The notes: generated by a model from the letters alone, not told the origin. A stretch of 38,484 nucleotides of DNA from Chloroflexota bacterium (GCA_013388755.1 JACAEQ010000131.1:1-38484); one strand, 5' to 3'. Shown: positions 8,816 through 17,825, counted from the first letter of the stretch. Numbers and translations are program-made.

Positions 8816-8825
8816 TGACATGTCA
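8816..8825. promoter_or_regulatory. Operator-like palindrome TGACATGTCA
   Basis: A perfect 10-bp palindrome lies just downstream of the plus-strand -10 box and upstream of the minus-strand TATAAT. It is well placed to control both divergent transcripts. No regulator gene is adjacent. Confidence 0.35.
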
Positions 8826-8868
8826 TAAGAACTGACAATTCGTTCAAGGTCGTGCCGGTGACGTTTCC

Positions 8869-10407
8869 ATGACACACCCTGCCACAACCATTGCCGCGCT
8901 CCAGCGCGCTGTGGCGCGCGCGCCGCGCCATCCATTCCTGCTGTTCGACGGCCGGGAGTATTCATACGCCGCAGTTGCGGCTGCCGTAGCCGCCTGCGCC
9001 CATCGTTTGCGCGCCGCCGGCGTTACGCATGGCGATCGTGTCGCGCTCTATCTGGAGAATGGCCCGGCATTCGTGACTGCCTACCTGGGCGCGCACGCGG
9101 CAGGCGCCATCGTCGTCCTGATCAACATGCAGTATCGCTCCGCCGAGTTGCGCCACATGTTGAGCGACTCCGGCGCAAAGGCGATTGTGGTCGGCCCGCG
9201 GATCGCGCTCGACGCATTGCACGAGGCCCGCTCTGGCCTGGCGGACCCTGGCGTGGTGATTGACGCGATAGAGGAAGCATCTGGTGTGGAGAATACCGTG
9301 CTTGATCCGGCGACCGCCCCCCAACCGGGTGACCTGGCACTGATCGGGTATACATCGGGCACGACTGGCCGTTCCAAGGGGGCAATGTTGACCCACGCCA
9401 ACCTGATGGCGAGCAGCGCCGCTGTCACCAGTGCCTGGCACTGGACCGATACCGACCGCCTGCTGCTGACGCTGCCGTTGTTCCATATTCATGGTCTGGG
9501 GGTGGGTTTGAACGGGGCGTTGTTTACTGCCAGCACGGTGGATCTGCGGCGTGGCTTTGATGCCGCCGATGTGCTCGATACGCTCGCGCGCGGTGAGACG
9601 ACCATGTTTTTTGGTGTGCCGACAATGTACACACGCCTGATCGCCGAAGCACGCCGCCGGCTCCAGCTGGCGGGCGCGGATCGAAGGTCGTCTGCCCTGC
9701 CACTGGCGCCCGGCGTCCGGCTGTTTGTCTCCGGCTCGGCGCCGCTCAGCCCGCAGACATTCGCCGAGTTTGCGGAGTTGTTCGGTCAGCGCATCCTCGA
9801 ACGGTACGGCATGACCGAGACCGTCATGAACCTGACCAATCCCTATGACGGTGAACGGCGCCCCGGCACGGTCGGTGGCCCGTTTCCCGGCCAGGAGGTG
9901 CGGATCGTGGATGTGCACAGCCGTATGCCGGTGCCGGATGGGGTTATCGGCGAGATCCAGGTGCGCGGGCCGCACGTGTTCGCCGGGTACTGGCGCAACC
10001 CGCAGGCCACCGCCGAAGCGTTTGACGCTGATGGCTGGTTCAACACCGGCGACCTGGGATGGCGTAGTGCCGACGGGTATGTTACGATTACCGGGCGCGC
10101 CCGTGAATTGATCATCAGTGGCGGGTACAATATCTACCCGCGCGAGGTTGAGGAAGTCTTGCTGGAGCATCCTGCAGTCGCAGAGGCTGCAGTGCTCGGC
10201 CTCCCCGACGCCGAGTATGGCGAGCAGGTGGTGGCGGTGGTCGTTCCGGCGGCATCGTCTGCCGTGACGGAACAGGAACTTGTTGACTGGTGCCGCGCGA
10301 AACTGGCCGGCTACAAGAAGCCGCGCCGCGTTGTGTTTGTTGCCGCATTGCCGCGTAATGCCATGGGGAAGGTGCAGAAGCACCTGCTGGCCGAGCGGCT
10401 CACTTGA
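8869..10407 (+). CDS. Acyl-CoA synthetase (AMP-binding family)
   Basis: This 512-residue enzyme activates a carboxylic acid to an acyl-CoA through an acyl-adenylate. The ATP-binding signature YTSGTTGRSKG starts at residue 161. Further core motifs are 'YGMTET', 'GWFNTGDLGW', 'GYNIYPREVEEVL' and the C-terminal catalytic lysine in 'NAMGKVQKHLL'. The length and motif spacing resemble MatB-type malonyl-CoA synthetases and medium- or long-chain ligases; the acid is not determined by sequence. It is divergent from a family III CoA-transferase and 9 bp ahead of an FAD/Fe-S dehydrogenase, which suggests a shared organic-acid pathway. Likely cytoplasmic. Confidence 0.9.
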   Translation: MTHPATTIAALQRAVARAPRHPFLLFDGREYSYAAVAAAVAACAHRLRAAGVTHGDRVALYLENGPAFVTAYLGAHAAGAIVVLINMQYRSAELRHMLSDSGAKAIVVGPRIALDALHEARSGLADPGVVIDAIEEASGVENTVLDPATAPQPGDLALIGYTSGTTGRSKGAMLTHANLMASSAAVTSAWHWTDTDRLLLTLPLFHIHGLGVGLNGALFTASTVDLRRGFDAADVLDTLARGETTMFFGVPTMYTRLIAEARRRLQLAGADRRSSALPLAPGVRLFVSGSAPLSPQTFAEFAELFGQRILERYGMTETVMNLTNPYDGERRPGTVGGPFPGQEVRIVDVHSRMPVPDGVIGEIQVRGPHVFAGYWRNPQATAEAFDADGWFNTGDLGWRSADGYVTITGRARELIISGGYNIYPREVEEVLLEHPAVAEAAVLGLPDAEYGEQVVAVVVPAASSAVTEQELVDWCRAKLAGYKKPRRVVFVAALPRNAMGKVQKHLLAERLT

Positions 10408-10416
10408 TATATACCT

Positions 10417-13374
10417 ATGAATTACGCCGATCTTGCCGCAGAACTGCGAGAGAATGTCAAAGGCGAGGTGCAGACCGACGCGATCTCGCGTGCGTTATAT
10501 GCAACCGACGCCAGTATCTATCAGATCGAGCCACTTGGCGTGGTTTTGCCACAGGATGAAGAAGATGTCGCTGCAGTGATGCGCCTGGCGCGCCTGCGCA
10601 AATTGCCGGTGCTGCCGCGCGGCGGCGGGACGAGCCTGGCCGGTCAGGCGGTGGGGCGCGCCATTCACCTCGATTTCACCAGGTACATGGATCGTTTGCT
10701 CGAAGTGAACCCGGACGAGCAGTGGGCCTGGGTCGAGCCGGGAATCGTTCTGGACCGGTTGAATGCCGAACTTGCGCCAACCGGCCTCAAGTTCGCCCCC
10801 GACGTCTCACCATCGAATCGCGCCACGGTGGGGGGCATGATCGCCAATAACTCCTCCGGCATGTATTCGGTGGTGTATGGCAAGACGATCGATCATGTAC
10901 TTGAATTGAAGGTGATGCTGGCCGACGGCAGTGTGACCTGCCTTCGCCCGCTTGATGCAGCGGACCTGCACGCAAAACTCGCCGATACCGGTCTCGAAGG
11001 GCGCGCCTATCGCGCCGTTGCGCGCCTGGCGCGCGAGCATGCCGGCGAGATTGCCCGCCGCTATCCTCGAGTGCTACGCCGCGTCGGTGGGTACAACCTG
11101 GATGAGTTTGTTCCGCTGAGTGATGGAGGAGACGCCGGCTATGGGGTGGCATTCGACTCGCGGTCGCCCGATCGGCGTTTCAACCTGGCAAAGATGATCG
11201 TTGGTTCCGAAGGAACCCTGGCGATTGTGCTGGCAGCAAAGGTGCGCCTTGTGCCACGGCCGGCCCATACCGCGATCGCGATCCTGGGATTTGAAACGCT
11301 TGATGCGGCGCTCGATGCGGTGGTTCCCTGTCTGGAGTGCAAACCGGCGGCGGTCGAGTTGATGGACGATATCTTGCTCGACCTGACGCGCGCGTCGCGT
11401 GAGTATGCGGCATACCTGGAGTCGTTCGTGAGTGGAACGCCGGCTGCGCTGCTGCAAGTCGAGTTTTTCGGCGCGACGGGCGATGCTGTGCGCGCCGACC
11501 TGGAGCGCCTGGAATGCCACCTGCGCGAACGCCACGCGCTCCGCTGTTCGTTCACTCCGGTCACCAGCGCCTGGCAAAAGGGTGCTGTTCTGGCGGTGCG
11601 CAAGGCTGGCCTGCCGTTGCTCCAGTCACTCTCGCCTGATCTCAAGCCGGAGACGTTTGTCGAAGATACGGCGGTGCCGCCGGAGAAGCTTGGCGCGTAC
11701 ATTCGTCGTTTTCGCGATATCTGTCACTCCCACGGTGTGCGCGTGGCCTTCTATGGTCACGCGAGCGTCGGCCTGATGCATGCCCGGCCGTTGCTGAATC
11801 TGAAGCGGGCTGAAGATGTACGCATCATGCGCGCGATAGCCGAGCAGATCAAGGACCTGGTGCTGGAGACCGGCGGGGCACTCTCCGGCGAGCATGGGGA
11901 TGGCATATTGCGCGCCGAGTTCAATCGTGAGGTGTTCGGCGCGGAGCTGTACGAGGCATTTCGCGAGATCAAGCACACGTTTGATCCCTATGGCATCCTC
12001 AACCCCGGCAAGATCGTTGATGCGCAGCCAATGGATACCAGCCTGCGCTATGGGCCGGCGTACCACACGATCCCGCTGTCCACCCATTTCCGCTTCAGTG
12101 ATACCGGCGGCATCGCCGGCGCGGTCGAACTCTGCAACGGTAATGGTCTGTGCCGCAAGATCTCCGGCGGCACGATGTGCCCAAGCTACATGGTCACGCG
12201 CGATGAAGAACACTCGACGCGTGGCCGCGCGAACGCGCTACGTATGGTCTTCTCCGGCGCACTGCCGGCCGATGAACTCAGCAGCGCGCGTATGAAAGAG
12301 GTGATGGACCTCTGCCTGGAGTGCAAAGGATGCACCGGCGAGTGCCCGTCGCGGGTAAACATGACGCGGCTGAAATCGGAGTGGCTGGCGCACTACTACA
12401 CGCAACATGGCGTACCGTTACGCGCGCGCCTGTTCGGTCACATCCGGACGATCAATGAGATCGGCAGCCGTGTCGCGCCGCTGGCAAATCGCCTGCTGTC
12501 GTTACCGGTTGTTCCCTGGCTGAGCGAGCGCCTGCTGGGTGTCAGTCGCTATCGCCGGTTGCCGGCCTTCGCGCTCGAGCCATTCCATCGCTGGTTTGCC
12601 CGTGCTGCGGCCAGCAATGAACGCTCCATGCCGGACGTTCACCCGCCCACCGTGGTGCTCTTCCCCGATACGTTCGCCGATTACAACGATCCACACATTG
12701 CGCGGGCCGCCGTGCGCGTCCTGGAAGCGGCAGGCTACAGGGTGATCCTGCCGGCACGGCGCGTCTGTTGTGGCCGGCCGCTGATCTCGAAAGGGTTGCT
12801 GGGCGATGTGAAGGCGCTGGCACAGCAGCAACTCGACGCGCTGGGCCCGTATGCCGCCGCAGGCATTCCGATCATCGGCCTGGAGCCGAGTTGCATTCTC
12901 ACCTTCCGTGACGAATATCCCGATCTACTGGATGATCCACGTACCGCGCCGCTGGCCAACGCCTCGTTCCTGTTCGACGAGTTTCTGGCACGCGAAATAC
13001 AGGCCGGGCGTGCGGCGCTCCATTTTCGTGAGCCATCTGTGCCACGCCGGTATCTGCTCCACGGTCACTGCCACCAGAAGGCGTTGATCGGGAGTGGCCA
13101 TGCGCTGGCGCTCCTTCGAATGCTTCCGGGCGCCGACGTGAGCGAAGTGGACAGCGGTTGCTGCGGTATGGCCGGATCGTTTGGGTATGAAGTGGAGCAC
13201 TATGCGATCTCGCAAAAGATTGGCGAGCGCGCCCTGTTTCCCGCAGTGCGTGCCCTGCCCGCAGATGCGGAAATCGTAGCCATGGGAACCAGTTGTCGCG
13301 AGCAGATCGTGGGTGGGACGGGGCGCCGCGCGCGCCACCTTGCTGAAGTGCTTGCTGAAGCTCTCGACGGGTGA
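10417..13374 (+). CDS. FAD-binding and (Fe-S)-binding dehydrogenase (YdiJ/D-2-hydroxyacid dehydrogenase-like)
   Basis: This 985-residue fusion combines a GlcD-like flavoprotein and a GlcF-like iron-sulfur part. Residues about 40-270 are an FAD_binding_4 domain ('PRGGGTSLAGQAVG', 'GGMIANNSSGM', 'GSEGTLAIV'). The FAD-oxidase C domain follows to about 540, with 'GHASVGLMHARP' and 'SGEHGDGILR'. Two cysteine clusters come next: 'CNGNGLCRK...GTMCPSY' and 'CLECKGCTGECPS', as in YdiJ-type enzymes. Two CCG-type domains end the protein ('VCCGRPL' and 'SGCCGMAGSFGYE'). Such enzymes oxidise D-lactate, D-2-hydroxyglutarate or related 2-hydroxyacids and pass electrons on to a carrier. The substrate is not known here. 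The gene starts 9 bp after the acyl-CoA synthetase stop, so the two probably form an operon. Confidence 0.92.
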   Translation: MNYADLAAELRENVKGEVQTDAISRALYATDASIYQIEPLGVVLPQDEEDVAAVMRLARLRKLPVLPRGGGTSLAGQAVGRAIHLDFTRYMDRLLEVNPDEQWAWVEPGIVLDRLNAELAPTGLKFAPDVSPSNRATVGGMIANNSSGMYSVVYGKTIDHVLELKVMLADGSVTCLRPLDAADLHAKLADTGLEGRAYRAVARLAREHAGEIARRYPRVLRRVGGYNLDEFVPLSDGGDAGYGVAFDSRSPDRRFNLAKMIVGSEGTLAIVLAAKVRLVPRPAHTAIAILGFETLDAALDAVVPCLECKPAAVELMDDILLDLTRASREYAAYLESFVSGTPAALLQVEFFGATGDAVRADLERLECHLRERHALRCSFTPVTSAWQKGAVLAVRKAGLPLLQSLSPDLKPETFVEDTAVPPEKLGAYIRRFRDICHSHGVRVAFYGHASVGLMHARPLLNLKRAEDVRIMRAIAEQIKDLVLETGGALSGEHGDGILRAEFNREVFGAELYEAFREIKHTFDPYGILNPGKIVDAQPMDTSLRYGPAYHTIPLSTHFRFSDTGGIAGAVELCNGNGLCRKISGGTMCPSYMVTRDEEHSTRGRANALRMVFSGALPADELSSARMKEVMDLCLECKGCTGECPSRVNMTRLKSEWLAHYYTQHGVPLRARLFGHIRTINEIGSRVAPLANRLLSLPVVPWLSERLLGVSRYRRLPAFALEPFHRWFARAAASNERSMPDVHPPTVVLFPDTFADYNDPHIARAAVRVLEAAGYRVILPARRVCCGRPLISKGLLGDVKALAQQQLDALGPYAAAGIPIIGLEPSCILTFRDEYPDLLDDPRTAPLANASFLFDEFLAREIQAGRAALHFREPSVPRRYLLHGHCHQKALIGSGHALALLRMLPGADVSEVDSGCCGMAGSFGYEVEHYAISQKIGERALFPAVRALPADAEIVAMGTSCREQIVGGTGRRARHLAEVLAEALDG

Positions 13375-13414
13375 TCGTCGCCGAACCTATCCGAAACCCC
13401 CACCGTTCCCCTCC

Positions 13415-13443
13415 TTGACCTGGCTATTGCCGCGTGCTACGAT
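13415..13443 (+). promoter_or_regulatory. Candidate promoter of the KimA-like gene
   Basis: TTGACC (13415-13420) and TACGAT (13438-13443) are separated by exactly 17 bp. Transcription would begin near 13450, giving a leader of about 255 nt that includes a complete MITE-like element. No c-di-AMP (ydaO) riboswitch was recognised in it. Confidence 0.4.
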
Positions 13444-13470
13444 CGCTGGCATCGTCTGGAGAGCATGCCA

Positions 13471-13573
13471 TGTCATTGCGAGCGCTCGCGACGCAATCGA
13501 GCGGCGCGAGCGGAGATGGCGTCAGCCACGCGTCGCGCGCTGCAGGCGGTCGTTGACGCGCCGTGCAATGACA
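13471..13573. repeat. MITE-like repeat with TGTCATTGC / GCAATGACA ends
   Basis: The 103-bp element has perfect 9-bp terminal inverted repeats (13471-13479 and 13565-13573). Its right half (from about 13512) is very similar to 29738-29797. Related copies lie at 24247-24385 and 38317-38378. It contains no gene and sits in the presumed kimA leader. Confidence 0.7.
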
Positions 13574-13706
13574 AGGAGTATATCATTTTTCGGATAGGCA
13601 CGTCGAGAAGATATCGGCACGGTCGGCGTGTGGATGGTCAGCGAAGATAGATCTCCACGACGCGGGCCGTTTTTACTTCTGACGCAGGTGACCTGGAGCA
13701 TATTTG

Positions 13707-15551
13707 ATGATCTCCACACTCAAACGGCTGTTCGTTGGCCAGCCACTGGCTACCGAGCAACTGGCGCACGAGCGATTGCCGAAACGCACGGCGCTGGCCG
13801 TCTTTTCATCCGATGCTCTTTCTTCAACGGCGTATGCCACGGAAGCCATTCTGATCGCGCTGGCCGTTGCGGGAGCGTCTGCATTCTGGATTGCGACGCC
13901 GATCGCGGTTGGCATCGCGATCCTGCTGATAACGGTTGCGTTTTCCTATAGCCAGACGATCAAAGCATACCCGCAGGGTGGCGGCACCTATATCGTCGCG
14001 CGCGAGAATCTTGGTACCATTCCGTCGCTAACGGCTGCGTCGGCGCTCCTGATTGATTACATCCTGACGGTCGCCGTCAGTATGTCGGCGGGTGTAGCGG
14101 CAATTACGTCAGCATGGCCATGGCTCGATCCATACCGTGTCGAGCTGGCGGTTGGGCTGATCGGCCTGGTGACGCTGGCAAATCTGCGTGGTGTCAAAGA
14201 GTCGGGCAACATGTTCGCCGTCCCGACGTACACGTTTGTCGCCAGTATGATGCTGTTGATCGGGATGGGTCTGTACAATATTGTGACCGGCCAGGTCGTG
14301 CCTGCGCCACCGCCCGAGACGCCACATCTTCCAGCGGAAGTCGGCGCGCTCTCGCTATTCCTGATCCTGCGCGCTTTTGCAGCAGGATGCACGGCGCTTA
14401 CCGGCATCGAAGCGATCGCCGATGGCGTACCAGCGTTCAAGAAACCGGAATCGCGCAATGCCGCGATCACGCTGGCGATCATGGCAGCGTTGCTGGTGAC
14501 CATGTTTCTTGGCATTACGGTGCTGGCGAACGCCTATCACGTGATTCCCGACGGCAGCAGTGAGCCCGAAACGGCCAACTCGCAACTGGCGCGCGCGATC
14601 TTTGGCGCCGAGTCGCCGCTTTATTTCCTGTTACAGATTGCAACCATGGCCATTCTGGTACTTGCGTCGAATACTGCCTTTGCAGATTTCCCGCGTCTGG
14701 CATACTTCCTCGCCAGCGACCGCTTCCTGCCGCGGCAGTTCACGCAGCGCGGCGATCGCCTGGTTTTCTCCAATGGCGTGATCTTGCTCGGCCTGGTCGC
14801 CGCCATTCTGGTCATCGCGTTCAATGCGCGTGAGCAATCGCTGCTGCCGCTGTACGCCGTCGGCGTGTTTATCTCGTTCACGATCTCGCAGGTTGGCATG
14901 GTGCAGCGCTGGCGGCGCGTGAAAACGCCCGGCTGGGTGCGCAGTGCGCTGATCAATGGCTTTGGCGCAGTGATGACCGGCATGGTGATGCTGATACTGG
15001 CATCCACGAAGTTTCTTGAGGGGGCCTGGGCCGTCATTGTGCTGATCCCGATCCTGGTGATGGTGTTGCTGCGGATCCACCGGCACTACCAGGACGTCGC
15101 GGAGCAGCTGTCGCTGGTTGATGCGCCGCGCCCCAGGCCGGTACGCCGTCATACGGCGCTCGTGCTGGTGAGCGGCGTGCACCGCGGCGTGATCCCGGCG
15201 CTGCAATACGCGCTGTCGCTTGCGCCCGACAATGTAACGGCAGTGTATGTGGATCTTGATCCGGTGGCGACAGAGAAGATCAGGGGGAAGTGGAAGGAAT
15301 GGGGGTGCGGTATTCCGCTCGTTGTGCTGCCGTCGCCCTATCGTTCGCTGCTGCAACCGTTGTTACAGTACATTGACGAAGTTGATGCAATGTACGACGA
15401 TGATGTATTGACGATCATTTTGCCGGAGTTCGTGCCGTCACAGTGGTGGCAATACATGCTGCACAACCAGACCGGCCTGCAACTCAAAGCAGCGCTCTTC
15501 TTCAGCCGCGGCAAGGTTGTGACAAGTGTGCCGTATCATCTGGAACACTGA
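13707..15551 (+). CDS. KimA-like APC-superfamily potassium importer
   Basis: This 614-residue protein closely follows the plan of KimA (YdaO) of Bacillus, a proton-coupled potassium importer controlled by c-di-AMP. The family opening 'HERLPKRTALAVFSSDALSSTAYATE' is present. About twelve membrane segments follow up to about residue 460, with 'YPQGGGTYIVARENLG' and 'GCTALTGIEAIADGVPAF'. A cytosolic C-terminal domain of about 150 residues ends with 'GKVVTSVPYHLEH'. I chose the ATG at 13707 because GGAG lies 8 nt upstream; a TTG one codon earlier is the alternative. The older annotation is 'amino acid permease'. No partner gene is adjacent, and the gene ends 23 bp before a convergent small gene. 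Confidence 0.85.
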   Translation: MISTLKRLFVGQPLATEQLAHERLPKRTALAVFSSDALSSTAYATEAILIALAVAGASAFWIATPIAVGIAILLITVAFSYSQTIKAYPQGGGTYIVARENLGTIPSLTAASALLIDYILTVAVSMSAGVAAITSAWPWLDPYRVELAVGLIGLVTLANLRGVKESGNMFAVPTYTFVASMMLLIGMGLYNIVTGQVVPAPPPETPHLPAEVGALSLFLILRAFAAGCTALTGIEAIADGVPAFKKPESRNAAITLAIMAALLVTMFLGITVLANAYHVIPDGSSEPETANSQLARAIFGAESPLYFLLQIATMAILVLASNTAFADFPRLAYFLASDRFLPRQFTQRGDRLVFSNGVILLGLVAAILVIAFNAREQSLLPLYAVGVFISFTISQVGMVQRWRRVKTPGWVRSALINGFGAVMTGMVMLILASTKFLEGAWAVIVLIPILVMVLLRIHRHYQDVAEQLSLVDAPRPRPVRRHTALVLVSGVHRGVIPALQYALSLAPDNVTAVYVDLDPVATEKIRGKWKEWGCGIPLVVLPSPYRSLLQPLLQYIDEVDAMYDDDVLTIILPEFVPSQWWQYMLHNQTGLQLKAALFFSRGKVVTSVPYHLEH

Positions 15552-15574
15552 TCGGCGTTGGTGGCGGGCCAGCG

Positions 15575-15877
15575 TCATTCCTCGCGCGCGGGTGGCTCGC
15601 CGCGCAGGCTGCGCGAGCGCTCCTCATGCGGCGGCGCCCGGCGGATGGCCCACACGAAAATCGTGGCGCCCAGCAGTGCGCCGGCCACGCTGGGCACCGT
15701 GATGGCGCCGTCAATGGCCGCGGCAATGCCATCGCCGATAACGCCGCCGATCAGCGCGCCGAAACCGCCGGCAAGGAGTGATGCACCGGTTGTGGCGTGA
15801 TAGGCGTGGCGCGCCGGCACAACGCCGAACAGAAACGCCACCATCACCCCGATCAATGGCCAGATAATGTATGCCAC
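15575..15877 (-). CDS. Small glycine-rich membrane protein (GlsB/YeaQ/YmgE-like)
   Basis: The protein has 100 residues from the GTG at 15877, which has AAGGA 7 nt upstream. It shows about three hydrophobic segments: 'IIWPLIGVMVAFLFGVV', a Gly-rich 'LLAGGFGALIGGVIGDG', and 'VAGALLGATIFVWAI'. A charged tail with several Arg and Glu residues ends it. This is the usual look of transglycosylase-associated or YeaQ-like small membrane proteins, but the match is by pattern only. A longer frame open to 16165 adds 96 residues with no hydrophobic or domain character and runs through noncoding-looking sequence, so I reject it. The function is unknown. Confidence 0.6.
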   Translation of the reverse strand: MAYIIWPLIGVMVAFLFGVVPARHAYHATTGASLLAGGFGALIGGVIGDGIAAAIDGAITVPSVAGALLGATIFVWAIRRAPPHEERSRSLRGEPPAREE

Positions 15878-16214
15878 CGCGATGTCCTTCGTATGCCTTC
15901 CCGTTGGCGCGATCCTGCTACAACCTTCTGCATGTGAATAGCGAGTTCTGGTCTGCGAATCTCGGAATCGAGCCTCATCGAACCATGTGCGTGCCGGGCG
16001 CGCAGGCGTGATGCGCGCAAGATGCGCGCGAACCCGGTGATCAACTCTTCTGCACTTCGCCATGGAGATCGGGAGGGGTGACGTGCAAGCCGGTGCTCTA
16101 CAGCGTCCGGTAGCGCGCCTTTGCACATCTGTTCGCAGTCTATCAGAAACAGTGATCTGGCGCAACCAGTGGGCCAGTGATTGTTAAGAATTAAATCCGG
16201 CAGACCGCCCACCC

Positions 16215-16254
16215 GCCGTCGGGCGAAAAGCCCTCGGCTACGTGGGGCGAAGCC
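16215..16254. repeat. Dispersed repeat GCCGTCGGGC...GGCGAAGCC, copy 1
   Basis: The segment shares GCCGTCGGGC, GCCCTCGGCTA and GGCGAAGCC, in the same order and spacing, with 38404-38442. It is noncoding in both places. Confidence 0.6.
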
Positions 16255-16388
16255 GGCCTGTGCTGGCTCCTGCAGGCCGCGCAGGCGGCCTGAGCAGAAC
16301 CGAGCCGAGCCCGTCAGGGCCACGGCGAACGCATATACCGGATGTATTTCTTCATGTTCATAAGCCGCTGAAGCGGGGCGCTGTAGAA

Positions 16389-16462
16389 GAGAGGAAAGAG
16401 AAGAGAGGAAAGAGGAGAGAGCGGCTATTTCCTATCTCCTCTTTTCTCTTGCCTCTTTTCTC
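16389..16462. repeat. Purine-arm/pyrimidine-arm inverted repeat
   Basis: An almost pure A/G arm (16389-16420) faces an almost pure C/T arm (16435-16462) across a short spacer. The arms are imperfect reverse complements over about 28 nt, so a long hairpin can form. It lies 55 bp past the end of the SPFH gene and might end its transcript, though there is no clear T run. Confidence 0.6.
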
Positions 16463-16516
16463 GGGGAAGCGCTGGACTTCCGCGCCTGAGGGCCAGCACC
16501 CGTGAAACCCGATCGT

Positions 16517-17533
16517 CTACGGGGTAGCCGGCGCAGGCTCTGCGGGAGTGACCGGCGCGGCCGGAGCCTCAGGCTGTGACGGCGTGCGCTGGCCCGATGA
16601 CGGATTCGGGATGACCGTCGTGCCGGTGGCCATCTGGTTGAGCAGCAGCGTCAGATTCGTATTCGGATCAATGAACCAGATATTGCCGTTCTTCAGCATT
16701 TCGACCATCAACTCGCGCGTCCGCAGGTCGAACAGCTCCGGATTCTCGCGCCAGTAGCGCCCCTGAATGGCACGCACCTGCGCCTCGCGGCTCGCGGCTT
16801 CGAGCGCCGCCGCCGTCCGCCCCTTTTCCTGCGTGAGCGCCACCTTGGCCTCCTGCTCCGCCTGGAACAGATTGTTGGCCTGCTGTGCCTCAATCTGCTG
16901 CCGGCGCCGCTCCTCGGTTTCGATCTGCACTTCGAGATTGGCCTTCTCCGAGAGCAGGCGGGCGTAATCATCGCTGACCTTGATATCAAGCACCTTGACG
17001 GCCTCAATCACCACGAACAGCTGGTCAGCCGGGCTTTCCTGCCCCTGGCCCGGCGCTGTGGTCAGGTTGTTGCGAATACGCTGGGCGAACCCGCCACGAT
17101 CCGACAATGCCTGGTCAAGCGTGAAGCCGGTACTGGCGCTCTTCAGCGCGTCGGAAATAAACCCGTCGAGCTGCAGGTTGAGCGACTCATCGCTGGCGCC
17201 GAGCCGGCCATACATCTGCCGGATCGACTCAGGATCGGTCTTACGGCTGTAGTCAACCTGAATATCAATGTCATACAGCTGCTTGTCGCTGCTGGCGACA
17301 TTCTGGCTGATCTGGCGCGTCTGGCGGCGAACATTGAGGATCTCGACCCGGGTCAGCGGCGCAAAGGGCCGGAAGAACACCCCCGGCTCCTGGATGCCTT
17401 CAACCGCGCCGCTGGTAATGATCACGCCGCGTTGCCCCTCATCGACCTGGACAAAGCGGGCCGTCGCTGCGCCCAGCCCGATGATGATCAGCAGTACAAA
17501 CACAATGGCAACCGTTCGCCCTGCAATATTCAT
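16517..17533 (-). CDS. SPFH/Band 7 (prohibitin- or HflC-like) membrane protein
   Basis: The protein has 338 residues. A single N-terminal membrane segment (about 5-25, 'TVAIVFVLLIIIGLG') is followed by the SPFH domain (about 28-210, with 'VDEGQRGVIITSGAV' and 'EPGVFFRPFAPLTRVEILNVR'). An Ala/Glu/Gln/Arg-rich coiled coil runs from about 210 to 275. The tail is rich in Pro and Ala. SPFH proteins form membrane-bound rings or scaffolds that shield membrane proteases or organise membrane regions. The ATG at 17533 has a near-perfect AAGGAGG upstream; an in-frame ATG at 17608 has none. The gene is divergent from the dab operon. A functional link to the carbon pump is possible but not shown by sequence. 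Confidence 0.88.
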   Translation of the reverse strand: MNIAGRTVAIVFVLLIIIGLGAATARFVQVDEGQRGVIITSGAVEGIQEPGVFFRPFAPLTRVEILNVRRQTRQISQNVASSDKQLYDIDIQVDYSRKTDPESIRQMYGRLGASDESLNLQLDGFISDALKSASTGFTLDQALSDRGGFAQRIRNNLTTAPGQGQESPADQLFVVIEAVKVLDIKVSDDYARLLSEKANLEVQIETEERRRQQIEAQQANNLFQAEQEAKVALTQEKGRTAAALEAASREAQVRAIQGRYWRENPELFDLRTRELMVEMLKNGNIWFIDPNTNLTLLLNQMATGTTVIPNPSSGQRTPSQPEAPAAPVTPAEPAPATP

Positions 17534-17631
17534 GCCGCTTCCTCCTTGTTGTGTCGATGACTGGTTACGATGCTTGCGATCAGACATACTGGCACTCCGG
17601 CACGACACGACCTGCGTTTTTGTCGGCCCTC

Positions 17632-17660
17632 ATTATACGAGGAGATACAGCGCTTGTCAC
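17632..17660 (-). promoter_or_regulatory. Candidate promoter of the SPFH gene
   Basis: On the minus strand GTGACA (17660-17655) and TATAAT (17637-17632) are separated by 17 bp. That is five of six and six of six consensus matches. The start would be near 17626, about 93 nt before the ATG at 17533. Confidence 0.55.
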
Positions 17661-17825
17661 TATGTGGACACGAATCGCTGACCGATAGCCGCGTTGCGTT
17701 GCGCCACTGCCGATGCTGGATGTACGACGAGATAGCCTGAGAGGTTTCTTTCTCGGCCATCCCCGCCGTATGACGAGGAACATCCGTCAAAGAACGAGTT
17801 TTTCGGATATCTGTGTATCTTTATA

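Larger units (their letters stand above)
15878..16516. other. Gene-free interval with repeats
   Basis: This 639-bp stretch has no convincing coding frame. It holds a copy of the GCCGTCGGGC dispersed repeat (about 16215-16254), a GC-rich hairpin-forming segment (16255-16300) and a purine/pyrimidine inverted repeat (16389-16462). Nothing else was recognised. Confidence 0.6.

Noticed and set aside
8962-10383. 473-codon open frame on the minus strand
   Set aside because: It is antisense to the acyl-CoA synthetase and has no domain pattern or ribosome-binding site.
15878-16165. N-terminal extension of the small membrane protein
   Set aside because: The GTG at 15877 has a good ribosome-binding site, and the extension has neither hydrophobic segments nor domain pattern.
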